In this document: positions 17,817 to 24,611 of the stretch, piece by piece
Layout of the letters: every line of letters starts with the position of its first letter
Position numbering within the stretch: position 1 is the first letter of the stretch
Assembly: GCF_000280905.1 (NCBI RefSeq)
Contig: NZ_ALAP01000071.1
Location: 1-59,651, forward strand
Reading direction: 5' to 3'
Source: Streptomyces sp. AA1529
GTDB lineage: Bacteria; Actinomycetota; Actinomycetes; Streptomycetales; Streptomycetaceae
DNA: 59,651 nt
Position numbers and translations under genes: made by a program
The notes under the pieces: model-generated
The model's database searches: none
Told to the model about the DNA's origin: nothing
The model's input: the letters and a program-made list of their open reading frames with translations, nothing else

Positions 17817-18629
17817 GTGAACGTCTCTCCTTCCATCACCGCCCTTCCGCCCGCCGACCTCCTCCCGGAGTCGGTCCGGTCCCTCCTGGAGGACCGGGAC
17901 GCCGCGTACGACCGCTGGTCTGACTTCGACGCCGAACACGCCCCGCTCCTCTCGGAGTCGTGGGAGGCCGCCTACGAGGCCCGCGACATCGTGGCCGCTG
18001 CCGAAGCGGTCGCCGCTGGCAAGGACCCAATGAAGGTCAAGTCCGCCCTTGTAGACGCACGCGACCGGCGCCCCCGGGTAATCGGTGCCTTCCGTGAACT
18101 GGTCAAGGCCGTGAATGTCGCGGACCGGGCCCTGGTCCGGGAGTATCGGAAGCACGTCAACGCCCTGGCCCCCGTCGCTGCCGCTGGCCTCCAGAGCACC
18201 GCGAAGGCGTACGAGGACGCCCACAGGGCCCTCCTGGAGGCCCGCGCCGCCTTCGGTCGTGCGACCGCCTTCCGCCGGTACGTGCGCGCCTGGCAGGGCT
18301 CTGGGTCGCCTGACTTCAGCGACAGCGACAGCGGCAGCGTCCCGACCCTGGCCAGCGGCATGGCCCCGAACGCGGAGCCTGGCCTGGCAGAGGTCCGGGA
18401 GGTCATGGACTCATTCCGCGCCGCTGGCCTCTCTGACGACGCATCGGCCGATGCTCCGGCGGACCGCCTGGTGAAGATCCGCTTCGGTGACGGCCAGGAG
18501 ATGGAGCTGGCTTACTCCCAGGCCCGCGCGCTGGTTGGCTCCGCGAACGTGCCCGGTGTCGAGTGGGCCGACCCTGCCGACGCGCCTGCCGCGTCCGGCG
18601 CCGTGGACCAGGAGGCGACCCGTGCCTGA
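17817..18629 (+). CDS. Helical scaffold-like element protein
   Basis: A 270-residue protein, GTG start after the same AAGGAGTTCCCG leader seen at 16860. Residues 14-160 are long charged helices (PESVRSLLEDRDAAYDRW, AAYEARDIVAAAEAVAAGKD, YEDAHRALLEARAAFGRATA). Residues 165-195 are an acidic serine-rich linker (DFSDSDSGSV). The C-terminal 70 residues hold RLVKIRFGDGQEMELAYSQA. Extended helix content, acidic linker and position before two phage-head-like small genes recall phage scaffolding or minor head proteins. This is inference from layout, not recognised homology. Confidence 0.65.
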   Translation: MNVSPSITALPPADLLPESVRSLLEDRDAAYDRWSDFDAEHAPLLSESWEAAYEARDIVAAAEAVAAGKDPMKVKSALVDARDRRPRVIGAFRELVKAVNVADRALVREYRKHVNALAPVAAAGLQSTAKAYEDAHRALLEARAAFGRATAFRRYVRAWQGSGSPDFSDSDSGSVPTLASGMAPNAEPGLAEVREVMDSFRAAGLSDDASADAPADRLVKIRFGDGQEMELAYSQARALVGSANVPGVEWADPADAPAASGAVDQEATRA

Positions 18630-18954
18630 CCAGCTCTCCCGCGCTGACCTGGCGTCGCTGTCTCCGGAAGAGATCATGGGTGCCCGCCGCTCCGGCCGTC
18701 TGGGCGTCCTGATGGGGCGCAACCCGACCGCGAACGAGGTCCTGGACACGATCGAGCGGGACCAGGCTCAGGCACAAGAGGCCGCCGCCCAGGCCGACGA
18801 CAGCGCCCCGGAGCCGCCCGGCCAACCTGCCGACAGCGCCCCGCTCCCTGACGTCCAGCTCACGCGGGAGGAACTGAAGTCCATGTCCTCCACTGAGATC
18901 GTCCAGGCGAAGGCAGTGGGCCGACTTGATGGCCTTCTGGGGCGCCTGCACTGA
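18622..18954 (+). CDS. Element protein with two copies of an LSPEEI-GRL-LLGR motif
   Basis: A 110-residue protein, GTG start overlapping the preceding gene by 8 bp. It has two related 29-residue units: LSRADLASLSPEEIMGARRS followed by GRLGVLMGR (about residues 5-33), and LTREELKSMSSTEIVQAKAV followed by GRLDGLLGR (about 80-108). They are separated by an alanine/glutamine/proline-rich linker. Single copies of this helix-turn-helix-like unit occur in small proteins of actinophage head-gene regions, as I recall. A protein with one at each end could bridge two subunits. Function unknown. Confidence 0.72.
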   Translation: MPDQLSRADLASLSPEEIMGARRSGRLGVLMGRNPTANEVLDTIERDQAQAQEAAAQADDSAPEPPGQPADSAPLPDVQLTREELKSMSSTEIVQAKAVGRLDGLLGRLH

Positions 18955-19028
18955 CACGCCACTTCCCGTACGGGGCCTGGGACTTGATGGTTCTGGGCCC
19001 CGGCCCTGGCCCCTAGAAGGAGGCCCCT

Positions 19029-19205
19029 GTGAGAGTCCGCGTGGCCCTCGCCCGTCACCTGTCCGTGAACGGGCAGGACTACAGCGAAGGGGATGAGTTC
19101 GACGTGGCGGACGCTGCCGCCGCTACCTGGCTGGGCACTGGCCTGGTCGTCCCGGCTGATGGTGTCTGGCCGGATGGCTGGGGCAACCACGACCGCGAGT
19201 CGTGA
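19029..19205 (+). CDS. 58-aa phage-head-region-type protein
   Basis: GTG 19029 follows AAGGAGG at good spacing. The 58 residues (VRVRVALARHLSVNGQDYSE, then GDEFDVADAAAATWLGTGLV) match the pattern of short proteins that sit beside capsid or head-completion genes in many actinophages: a beta strand, a 'G-x-x-Y-x-x-G-D-x-F-D-V' turn, then a helix with A-x-x-W/L and a final GLV strand. It ends with a tryptophan-rich tail. Supports a phage-derived origin of the element. Biochemical role unknown. Confidence 0.72.
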   Translation: MRVRVALARHLSVNGQDYSEGDEFDVADAAAATWLGTGLVVPADGVWPDGWGNHDRES

Positions 19206-19554
19206 ACACCTGACCCGCGCCTGGTCCGTGGCCTGGCTCGACAGCACACACGCGTCTGCCTTGCCGCCTGCCTCTCAGCGCTGGCGACCAGGGCACCGAA
19301 CCGATGCCTGACACGCGATGACGTTCACGCTTCGTGACCCTCCCCCTGGGGGGGTGACCCCTTCGAGGTAGGGGACGTTGAACGCGGGGGAGGGCTCTGT
19401 CAGGTCCGCCCGGTTCAAAGACCTCGGCGTGACCCCGGCCACCCACCGTACGCAGCCAGACCATCAACCGCGCTGCGCAGGCGAGGTTTTGGGACCATTC
19501 ACGCTCTGGAAATTCACATTGAGCACCTCCGTCGTTGACTACACACTGGTGCAC
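19206..19554. other. Intergenic region before the HEPN gene
   Basis: About 350 bp without a supported gene. It holds ATGACGTTCA (19318-19327), also present at 15225-15234, followed by TCACG-ctt-CGTGA (19325-19337) and a C-run/G-run hairpin (about 19340-19355). The shared motif next to an inverted repeat at both places could be a binding site for an element regulator. An in-frame upstream extension of the HEPN gene is possible (TTG at 19519). Confidence 0.35.
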
Positions 19555-20109
19555 ATGGATGAACTCTATGTGGTCAGGCAGGAGTCGGCCTGGCGTGAAG
19601 ACCCCGACGACGGATACGACACCGCGACTGATGAGAAGACCGTCTACGCCCTATTCGGGCTGGCCATCTATGGGGCCAACTGCCTTGAACACGAACTCGC
19701 CAACACCCTCGCTGTCGCTCAGGTCGTCAAGGCGCAGGAAGAAGCAACCCGGCTCATACGCGATCCGTGGGCGAAGGGCTTCAAGGATATGATGGGGAGG
19801 CTCGTCAAGCGCGCCCAGCCTCACACGAGCAACTTCCCGGACCTCGTCGCGGATCTCACCAAGTGTCTGGACCGCCGGAACTACTTGGTCCACCACTTCT
19901 GGCGGGAGCGCGTCCCCGACATGCTCACCGTGGCCGGGCGCACCGAATTGTGTGCGGCGTTGAAGGCCGACCACCGGCTGTTTGAGCAGTCGGCGGAACG
20001 TCTCCATGAGAAGGTCCTGGACCCCATGATGTCGAAGTTGGGTATCACGGCCGAGCTTCTCGATGCTCAGTACGAGGCGGAGAGGCGCGACGCACTTGCA
20101 CGTCACTGA
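19555..20109 (+). CDS. HEPN-motif protein (candidate RNase, defence or toxin)
   Basis: A 184-residue all-helical protein. The key feature is R108-N109-Y-L-V-H113, the canonical RNxxxH (Rx4-6H) active-site signature of HEPN ribonucleases. The earlier helix GANCLEHELANTLAVAQVV (about residues 40-58) matches the first HEPN helix with a conserved glutamate. HEPN proteins cut RNA in toxin-antitoxin, abortive-infection and CRISPR systems. No antitoxin nucleotidyltransferase lies next to it. Codon use is less GC-biased than its neighbours, suggesting separate acquisition. Start is uncertain: ATG 19555, GTG 19549 and TTG 19519 are in frame and none has a good binding site. Confidence 0.72.
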   Translation: MDELYVVRQESAWREDPDDGYDTATDEKTVYALFGLAIYGANCLEHELANTLAVAQVVKAQEEATRLIRDPWAKGFKDMMGRLVKRAQPHTSNFPDLVADLTKCLDRRNYLVHHFWRERVPDMLTVAGRTELCAALKADHRLFEQSAERLHEKVLDPMMSKLGITAELLDAQYEAERRDALARH

Positions 20110-20113
20110 CGTC

Positions 20114-20444
20114 TGTCCGCTGTCCGCTCCGTCGTGAACGCTGGCCGTCGCCTGGCCGCGCACTGACCGCTCGCATGCCCGCTGTCGACCCTGTGGCCGC
20201 CAGGCGCAATGCTTGTCCGAGGCCCTGTCCGACGCCTCTGAGCTGGGCAGATCCGCGCAAGGCGGAACCTGTCCGGAGCCTGAGTTCACGGTGTCCGACA
20301 CGGCGTGCACGATGTCCGACACTGCGTCCGCACTGTCCGTCCCGCAGCAGACATGAGCGAAGCCTGACCGCCCTGGTTTGTCCGGGGTCCGGTCAGGCTT
20401 CTGTCGTTTGGTCACGCTGTCCGGCTACGAAGCGGGGGTGTCCG
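20114..20444. repeat. Array of eleven TGTCCG repeats
   Basis: TGTCCG starts at 20114, 20121, 20214, 20226, 20270, 20292, 20313, 20334, 20379, 20418 and 20439. Three copies extend to TGTCCGAC, and those at 20292, 20313 and 20334 are spaced exactly 21 bp, two helical turns, on one face. Such density resembles an iteron array or clustered operators. It lies in the convergent gap between the HEPN gene and the regulator operon and enters the latter. Confidence 0.5.
20359..20401. terminator. Bidirectional terminator inside the repeat array
   Basis: GAAGCCTGACC (20359-20369) pairs perfectly with GGTCAGGCTTC (20391-20401), loop 21 nt. It stands 24 bp after the stop of the minus-strand operon and 250 bp after the HEPN gene, so it can serve both. 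Confidence 0.6.
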
Positions 20445-20574
20445 CGTCGCTGCCCGCCTGGCGGGTCAGTCTGGCCAGGTCCGCCTCCAGTTCCCGGGCT
20501 TCACGTTCCCGGGCCGGTCGGCAGCGGGGACACTCACACGGCGGGTACGCCTGGGTCTCCAGTGGGTACGTCAT
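20425..20574 (-). CDS. 49-aa zinc-knuckle protein of the regulator operon
   Basis: ATG 20574 overlaps the stop of the upstream gene (ATGA). The sequence starts MTYPLETQAYPPCECPRCRP, with a C-x-C-x2-C cluster that may bind metal, then a charged helix (AREREARELEADLARLTRQA) and an acidic tail. Second gene of a two-gene operon divergent from the XRE-type regulator. Small charged partners in this position often modulate a regulator. Function unknown. Confidence 0.6.
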   Translation of the reverse strand: MTYPLETQAYPPCECPRCRPAREREARELEADLARLTRQAGSDADTPAS

Positions 20575-20867
20575 CGGATCGCCCCTTCGCTGTCCAGGCC
20601 CGGCAGCCGCTCTCCGCGAAGGTCGGCAACCCTGACAGCCTCCTCCACGGCACTGGCCAGGTACCACACGGCCAGGCGCAATTCCGCTGGACTGACACTG
20701 TCGTCCTCGGCCAGGGAACGGGCGCGCTTCACGTCCACGCGGGCCATGGTCAGGATCTTGGCTTCCGTCGCGTCGGCAAGTCGGGTGATCTCCCCGTGCC
20801 CGCCCTCGGGTACGTAGGCAGGCTTGCCCTCGGGTCCGTCCCAGGGCAGGCGCCGTAGTGTGCTCAT
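20571..20867 (-). CDS. Small hypothetical protein divergent from the XRE regulator
   Basis: A 98-residue protein. ATG 20867 has GAAGGAG seven bases upstream. N-terminal residues 1-25 (STLRRLPWDGPEGKPAYVPE) are loop-like. Residues 26-90 are helical with EITRLADATEAKILTMARVD and ELRLAVWYLASAVEEAVRVA. The family is common in Streptomyces beside XRE/BldB-like regulators, as I recall, but no function is known. Forms an overlapping pair with the 49-aa gene. Confidence 0.68.
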   Translation of the reverse strand: MSTLRRLPWDGPEGKPAYVPEGGHGEITRLADATEAKILTMARVDVKRARSLAEDDSVSPAELRLAVWYLASAVEEAVRVADLRGERLPGLDSEGAIR

Positions 20868-20961
20868 GTCGACTCCTTCGCAGTCGGCCGGCCCCGGGAC
20901 GTTCGCCGCGTCGCCGGGGCGCCTGTGCGAGCCAGCCTCCCCTTTTCCGCTGATGACAGAT

Positions 20962-20994
20962 GGTGACTGAGCGGTGACTGGGTACCCTGTCACC
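20962..20994 (+). promoter_or_regulatory. Leaderless promoter with direct-repeat operator for the XRE gene
   Basis: GGTGACTG occurs at 20962-20969 and 20973-20980, an 11-bp step (one helical turn), and GTCACC (20989-20994) inverts the same half-site. TACCCT (20983-20988) ends 6 bp before ATG 20995, a leaderless -10. A bound repressor would cover the promoter, so autoregulation is likely. Confidence 0.55.
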
Positions 20995-21972
20995 ATGACG
21001 GGCGGGGAATTTGGTCAGACCGTGCGTGCCGCGCTGAAGGCTCGGGGCATGTCGATTCGCGCAGCCGCCCGGGAGCTGGTCTACGACCATGCGTACCTGT
21101 CGCGTGTCCTGGCCGGGAAGCAACTCCCTTCGCCGCAACTGGCAGAGGCCCTGGACAGGCTCCTGGATGCTGGCGGGGAACTGGTGAGCCTGGCCGCCAG
21201 TCTGGCGGAGGACAGCGGGGAGCGCGTCGCGCACGCCATCGCTCACCCGACCCGCATCGACGGCAGGGCCGTGGAGGCCCTTGGCGACGTCCTGGCGGTC
21301 CAGCGGAGGCTTGACGACACCCTGGGCCCCTCCCCGCTCATCGGGCCCGTGGAGGCTCAGACAGCCACGATTCTGGGCCTGTTGAAGGAGTCCCGGGGCC
21401 CGCACCGTGACGCTCTGGCCGAAATCGCTGCGGAGTCAGTCCAGTTCACGGGGTGGCTGTACGCCTCCACGCGCCAGGACGCGAAGGCCGTGAAGCGGCT
21501 AACCGAAGCGGAGGCCCTTGCCGACGAAGTGGGCTCCGGTGCGCTGGCGGCCCAGGCCCTGAACTTCCGGGGGTACATCGCGCGTCAGCAAGGCAACCCC
21601 CGTGGCATGGTTCGCTGGTTCTCCGCCGCGTACTACACGCCGGGCGCCAGCGCTCCCCAGCGCATGGGGGACGCCGCCCAAGTGGCCCAGGGCCTGGGTG
21701 AGTTGGGTCAGACGGACGCCGCGCGGCGGCTCCTGGACGAAGCCATGGGCCTGTCCGACGCCGCCCAGGACCAGCCGCCGGGTACGGCGTACTGGCTGAC
21801 TCCGAACTTCCAGCGGCTGAACCTGGGCCTGGCGAACCTGGGCCTGAAGGCGTACGCGGACGCTGCCGACCACATAAGGGCCGGACTGGCGGGCCTGCCT
21901 GCCGACCAGCAAAGGGCGCCGTGGACGAAGGAGCACCGCGACGCCCTGGCCCAGGCAGAGGCTCGCTGCTGA
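20995..21972 (+). CDS. XRE-family regulator with TPR-like sensor region
   Basis: A 325-residue protein. Residues 5-60 form a helix-turn-helix of the XRE type (FGQTVRAALKARGMSIRAAA, YLSRVLAGKQLPSPQLAEAL). Residues 90-320 are repeated helical pairs (ALAAQALNFRGYIARQQGNP, MGDAAQVAQGLGELGQTDAA, LGLANLGLKAYADAADHIRA) like tetratricopeptide repeats of peptide-sensing regulators. Leaderless ATG. Divergent from a two-gene operon, as in lysogeny-type switches of satellites and phages. It probably represses element genes and responds to a signal. It is the last element gene, 92 bp from attR. Confidence 0.8.
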   Translation: MTGGEFGQTVRAALKARGMSIRAAARELVYDHAYLSRVLAGKQLPSPQLAEALDRLLDAGGELVSLAASLAEDSGERVAHAIAHPTRIDGRAVEALGDVLAVQRRLDDTLGPSPLIGPVEAQTATILGLLKESRGPHRDALAEIAAESVQFTGWLYASTRQDAKAVKRLTEAEALADEVGSGALAAQALNFRGYIARQQGNPRGMVRWFSAAYYTPGASAPQRMGDAAQVAQGLGELGQTDAARRLLDEAMGLSDAAQDQPPGTAYWLTPNFQRLNLGLANLGLKAYADAADHIRAGLAGLPADQQRAPWTKEHRDALAQAEARC

Positions 21973-22039
21973 CGGTTCCTGCCTGTCGGCCCGGCCGCCG
22001 TGCCTGCCCTGTACCTGGGGTGTGGTCCGGGAGGCTTTC

Positions 22040-22084
22040 TCATGTGCGTAGCTTGACGACATCATTGATCTTGACGATGCTCAT
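22040..22084 (-). pseudogene. Displaced native 5' end of the ABM gene
   Basis: Reading leftward from ATG 22084, which has GGATGGG upstream, gives M-S-I-V-K-I-N and then element codons D-V-V-K-L-R-T and a stop at 22040. Joining the seven native residues to the body at 12333-12683 restores a normal-looking start (MSIVKINALTVPADQ). This 14-codon stub still has the host promoter side but encodes nothing useful. Confidence 0.75.
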
Positions 22085-22090
22085 GGGCCC
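22049..22090. other. attR
   Basis: Core TTGATCTT at 22065-22072. Element sequence is on the left (TAGCTTGACGACATCA) and chromosomal ABM start sequence on the right (GACGATGCTCATGGG). Together with attL it predicts attB = ABM codons 1-15 region and an attP with imperfect TAGC...GCTA dyad. Confidence 0.72.
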
Positions 22091-22340
22091 ATCCTGCCGC
22101 ACCGCCCCGTGCCGGCTCACCGCCCGGGGCCGCCGCGCTCCCGAGGGGCCCGGCCCCGCAGGCTTCGCCCGCCCCGTGCGCGGGGCCCCGTCCCGGTGGC
22201 CGGGCGCGCGGAGATGTCAGGTAGCGAGTAGGTTTCTCGCGTCTGAACCTGAGGGCTCGCCCTCGGGGGGTGGAGCGGATCCGGGTGTCCGCGGGGGAAC
22301 GCGGACGGAACACCGGCGGACAGGACGGAGACGGCGGGGC

Positions 22341-24611
22341 GTGGCGGCGGAAACGGTGGTGGACGGCGAGGGGCCGGACCGGGGCGGTGAACGGCACCTG
22401 TCCGGGGGCGGGCCGTTGCGGAAGCTCCCCGGACCGTGGGGGCGGCTGGGCTTCTCCCGCGCGGGAATGCTGCTGGCCGGGCTGTGGCTGCTGGCGCTGG
22501 CGCTGGCCGTCCGGCAGGCGGCCGCCGTGCTGCGGCTCCCCAGGGACGAACGCCTCGTGGACCTGTTCGCCTGGACCGGCGACAACGGTGTGCTGCGGGT
22601 GCACGGCTCCCTCTATGACGGGGACGCGGCGTTCACCGGGACACCGTTCGCGGGTCTGGCGCTCAAGCCCCTCACCCGGGCCGCCGAACAGGGGCTCGGC
22701 GTGGTCTGGACGTTCGGCACCCTGCTGCTGGTCGCCGCCGTCGGCGCCGTGGCCGCACGGGCACTGCCCGGACCGGTCTCGCGGCGCACCGCGCTCTTCG
22801 CGCTCCCGGCCGCATTGAGCCTGCTGGTCCTCTCGGTCCCGGTGCGCAACACCTTCCACCTCGGGCAGACCAGCATCCTGCCGGTGCTGCTGGTGCTCGT
22901 CGGCTGGCTGGCGGGCGGCGCGGACCGGCGGCGACACGGCCCGGCGGGCGGGCCGATCGCGGGCCCGCGCGGGCAGGCCGCGGTGGCGCTCGCCGGGAAG
23001 GCGCAGGGTGTGCTCATCGGCGTGGCCGGCGCGCTGCAGCCCGCCACCCTGCTCTTCGTCCCGCTGCTGTGGCTCACCGGGCGCCGCAGGGCCGCCGTCT
23101 CGGGCGCCGGGACGTTCCTGATCTGCACCCTGGCCGCCTGGGCGGCCATGCCGGACGACTCGTGGACCTATTGGGTGCACCACGTAGCGGGGGCCGGCCT
23201 GGGCGATGCCGCGGACGCGACCGCCAACCAGTCGCTGCACGGAGCGCTGCTGCGCGCCGGACTGCACGGGGCGCCGGAGGTGGCGCTGCTGGCGGTGCTG
23301 GTCCCCGCCGTCGGATGGCTGGCACTGCGCCGGGCGGTGCGCTACGCGCGGGACGGTCAGCTCCTGCTCGCCGCCGCCGTGGTGGGCTGCGCCGCCGTGG
23401 CCGCCTCCCCGACCGCGTGGCAGCACCAGCAGCTGTGGGTGCTGCTGGCGATCGTGGGGCGCGTCGGCCGACGCACCGGGGACCGGCTGGTGTGGCCGGT
23501 CTTCGTGGTGATGGTGATGACGCTGGACGGCAGCGCGCTGGTCCCCAAGATCGCCGCGTTCGGCATGCTCGGCGAGAACGCGGTGCTGCTCGCGGCCCTG
23601 CTGGCGTCCTGCGTCGTGCCGTTCCTGCTGCGGGAGGCCCCGGCCTGGGCTGCGCCGCAGCCTTCGGGCCCGCTCAGCCGCCCCAATCTGATGCTGGAGC
23701 TGCTGCTCATCCGGGTCGGCTACTGGGCCTACTCCTACGTCCGCGGCCACGCGCCCGACTCGCGCTCCCTCGCCGAGGGGCACGGCCACCAGATACTGAC
23801 CGCCGAGCGGTTCCTGCACCTCGATGTCGAGCACGGCCTCAACAAGCTGGCCGCGCGCACGGAATGGCTGCGGGAGGCCGGGGACACCTACTACACGACG
23901 TTCCACTTCCTGGTGCCGATCGTCCTGCTGGGCTTTCTGTACGTGCGCCGGGCGCCGCAGTACCGCGCGGCGCGCACGGCGCTGAGCTTCGCCACCCTGC
24001 TGGGGCTGGCGGGCTTCTGGCTGTATCCGCTGGCTCCGCCGCGGCTGATGCCGGGGCTGGGCTACATTGACACCGCGCACGGCCCGCAGGACCTGTCCGA
24101 CCCGGACTTCGGCGCGCTCACCCAGCTCTCCAACCAGTACGCGGCGATGCCTTCGCTGCACGTGGGCTGGTCGCTGTGGTGCGCGATCGTCGTCTTCCTG
24201 CTCACCCGGAACCGCTGGCTGCGGGCGCTGGGCGCGCTCTATCCGCTGCTGACCACCTTCGTGGTGATGGCCACCGCCAACCACTATCTGCTCGACGCGG
24301 TGGGCGGGGTCGCCGTGGTGACGGCGGGCTTCTACGCCCAGCGCCGGCTCGCCCGGATACGGGGCACGGGGAACCGGACCGGGAACCGGACCGCCGGCAC
24401 CTCCGCCGACGGCCCCGACCGGGGTGCCGCCGGGTGCGACCGGGCCGCCGGGTCGCCCGGCGGGCGGGGCGGCCCCGCGGCCCCGCCGGACGGCTCGAAC
24501 GTCCCGGACGGCCCGGCCGGCCCGGATGCGGTCAGCGGTGCAGCTTCAGCCCCTTCACCGCCCGGTCCACCGAGTTCCGCGGACCGTGGAGCGCCAGCCC
24601 GGCGAGACTGA
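22341..24611 (+). CDS. Bifunctional glycosyltransferase 87 / PAP2 (Aur1-like) membrane protein
   Basis: A 756-residue multispanning protein. Residues 25-430 are a GT87-type polyprenyl-phosphate-dependent mannosyltransferase-like region (about ten helices, VRNTFHLGQTSILP, long TWYWVHH-like loop). Residues 445-690 are a PAP2 domain of the inositolphosphotransferase type, with APPRLMPGLGYIDT, AAMPSLHVGWSLW and NHYLLDAVGG carrying the two catalytic histidines. The last 60 residues are a proline/glycine-rich tail that overlaps the convergent DUF2000 gene by 80 bp. Probably makes or remodels phosphatidylinositol mannosides or other glycolipids. Substrate unproven. GTG 22341 is chosen because upstream GGACGGAG is the best site. 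Confidence 0.82.
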   Translation: MAAETVVDGEGPDRGGERHLSGGGPLRKLPGPWGRLGFSRAGMLLAGLWLLALALAVRQAAAVLRLPRDERLVDLFAWTGDNGVLRVHGSLYDGDAAFTGTPFAGLALKPLTRAAEQGLGVVWTFGTLLLVAAVGAVAARALPGPVSRRTALFALPAALSLLVLSVPVRNTFHLGQTSILPVLLVLVGWLAGGADRRRHGPAGGPIAGPRGQAAVALAGKAQGVLIGVAGALQPATLLFVPLLWLTGRRRAAVSGAGTFLICTLAAWAAMPDDSWTYWVHHVAGAGLGDAADATANQSLHGALLRAGLHGAPEVALLAVLVPAVGWLALRRAVRYARDGQLLLAAAVVGCAAVAASPTAWQHQQLWVLLAIVGRVGRRTGDRLVWPVFVVMVMTLDGSALVPKIAAFGMLGENAVLLAALLASCVVPFLLREAPAWAAPQPSGPLSRPNLMLELLLIRVGYWAYSYVRGHAPDSRSLAEGHGHQILTAERFLHLDVEHGLNKLAARTEWLREAGDTYYTTFHFLVPIVLLGFLYVRRAPQYRAARTALSFATLLGLAGFWLYPLAPPRLMPGLGYIDTAHGPQDLSDPDFGALTQLSNQYAAMPSLHVGWSLWCAIVVFLLTRNRWLRALGALYPLLTTFVVMATANHYLLDAVGGVAVVTAGFYAQRRLARIRGTGNRTGNRTAGTSADGPDRGAAGCDRAAGSPGGRGGPAAPPDGSNVPDGPAGPDAVSGAASAPSPPGPPSSADRGAPARRD

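Larger units (their letters stand above)
12684..22064 (+). mobile_element. Serine-integrase integrative element, satellite-like, about 9.4 kb
   Basis: Bounded by an 8-bp shared core TTGATCTT at 12676-12683 and 22065-22072. Both junctions fall in the coding start of the ABM gene. Between them base use changes visibly: genes use more T-ending codons (CGT, GCT) than the flanking chromosome, and there are AT-rich spots. Content: large serine recombinase, about a dozen small genes in short translationally coupled cassettes, a HEPN-motif protein, and a divergent XRE-type regulator pair. No terminase, portal, major capsid, tail, replicase, or FtsK-like transfer gene is seen, so it is neither a complete prophage nor a typical AICE. 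A phage satellite is the best analogy. It could also be a decayed prophage. Confidence 0.8.

Noticed and set aside
18964..19018. Terminator between the genes at 18622 and 19029
   Set aside because: GGGCCCCGGCCCTGGCCC can only form short, overlapping stems. Too weak to claim.
20114..20444. CRISPR-like repeats
   Set aside because: Repeat unit is 6-8 bp with irregular spacing. More like iterons or operators.
12684..22072. AICE-type conjugative element
   Set aside because: No RepSA-like replication initiator and no TraSA/FtsK-like ATPase could be read in any frame. Integrase is of the serine, not tyrosine, type and the target is a protein gene, not a tRNA.
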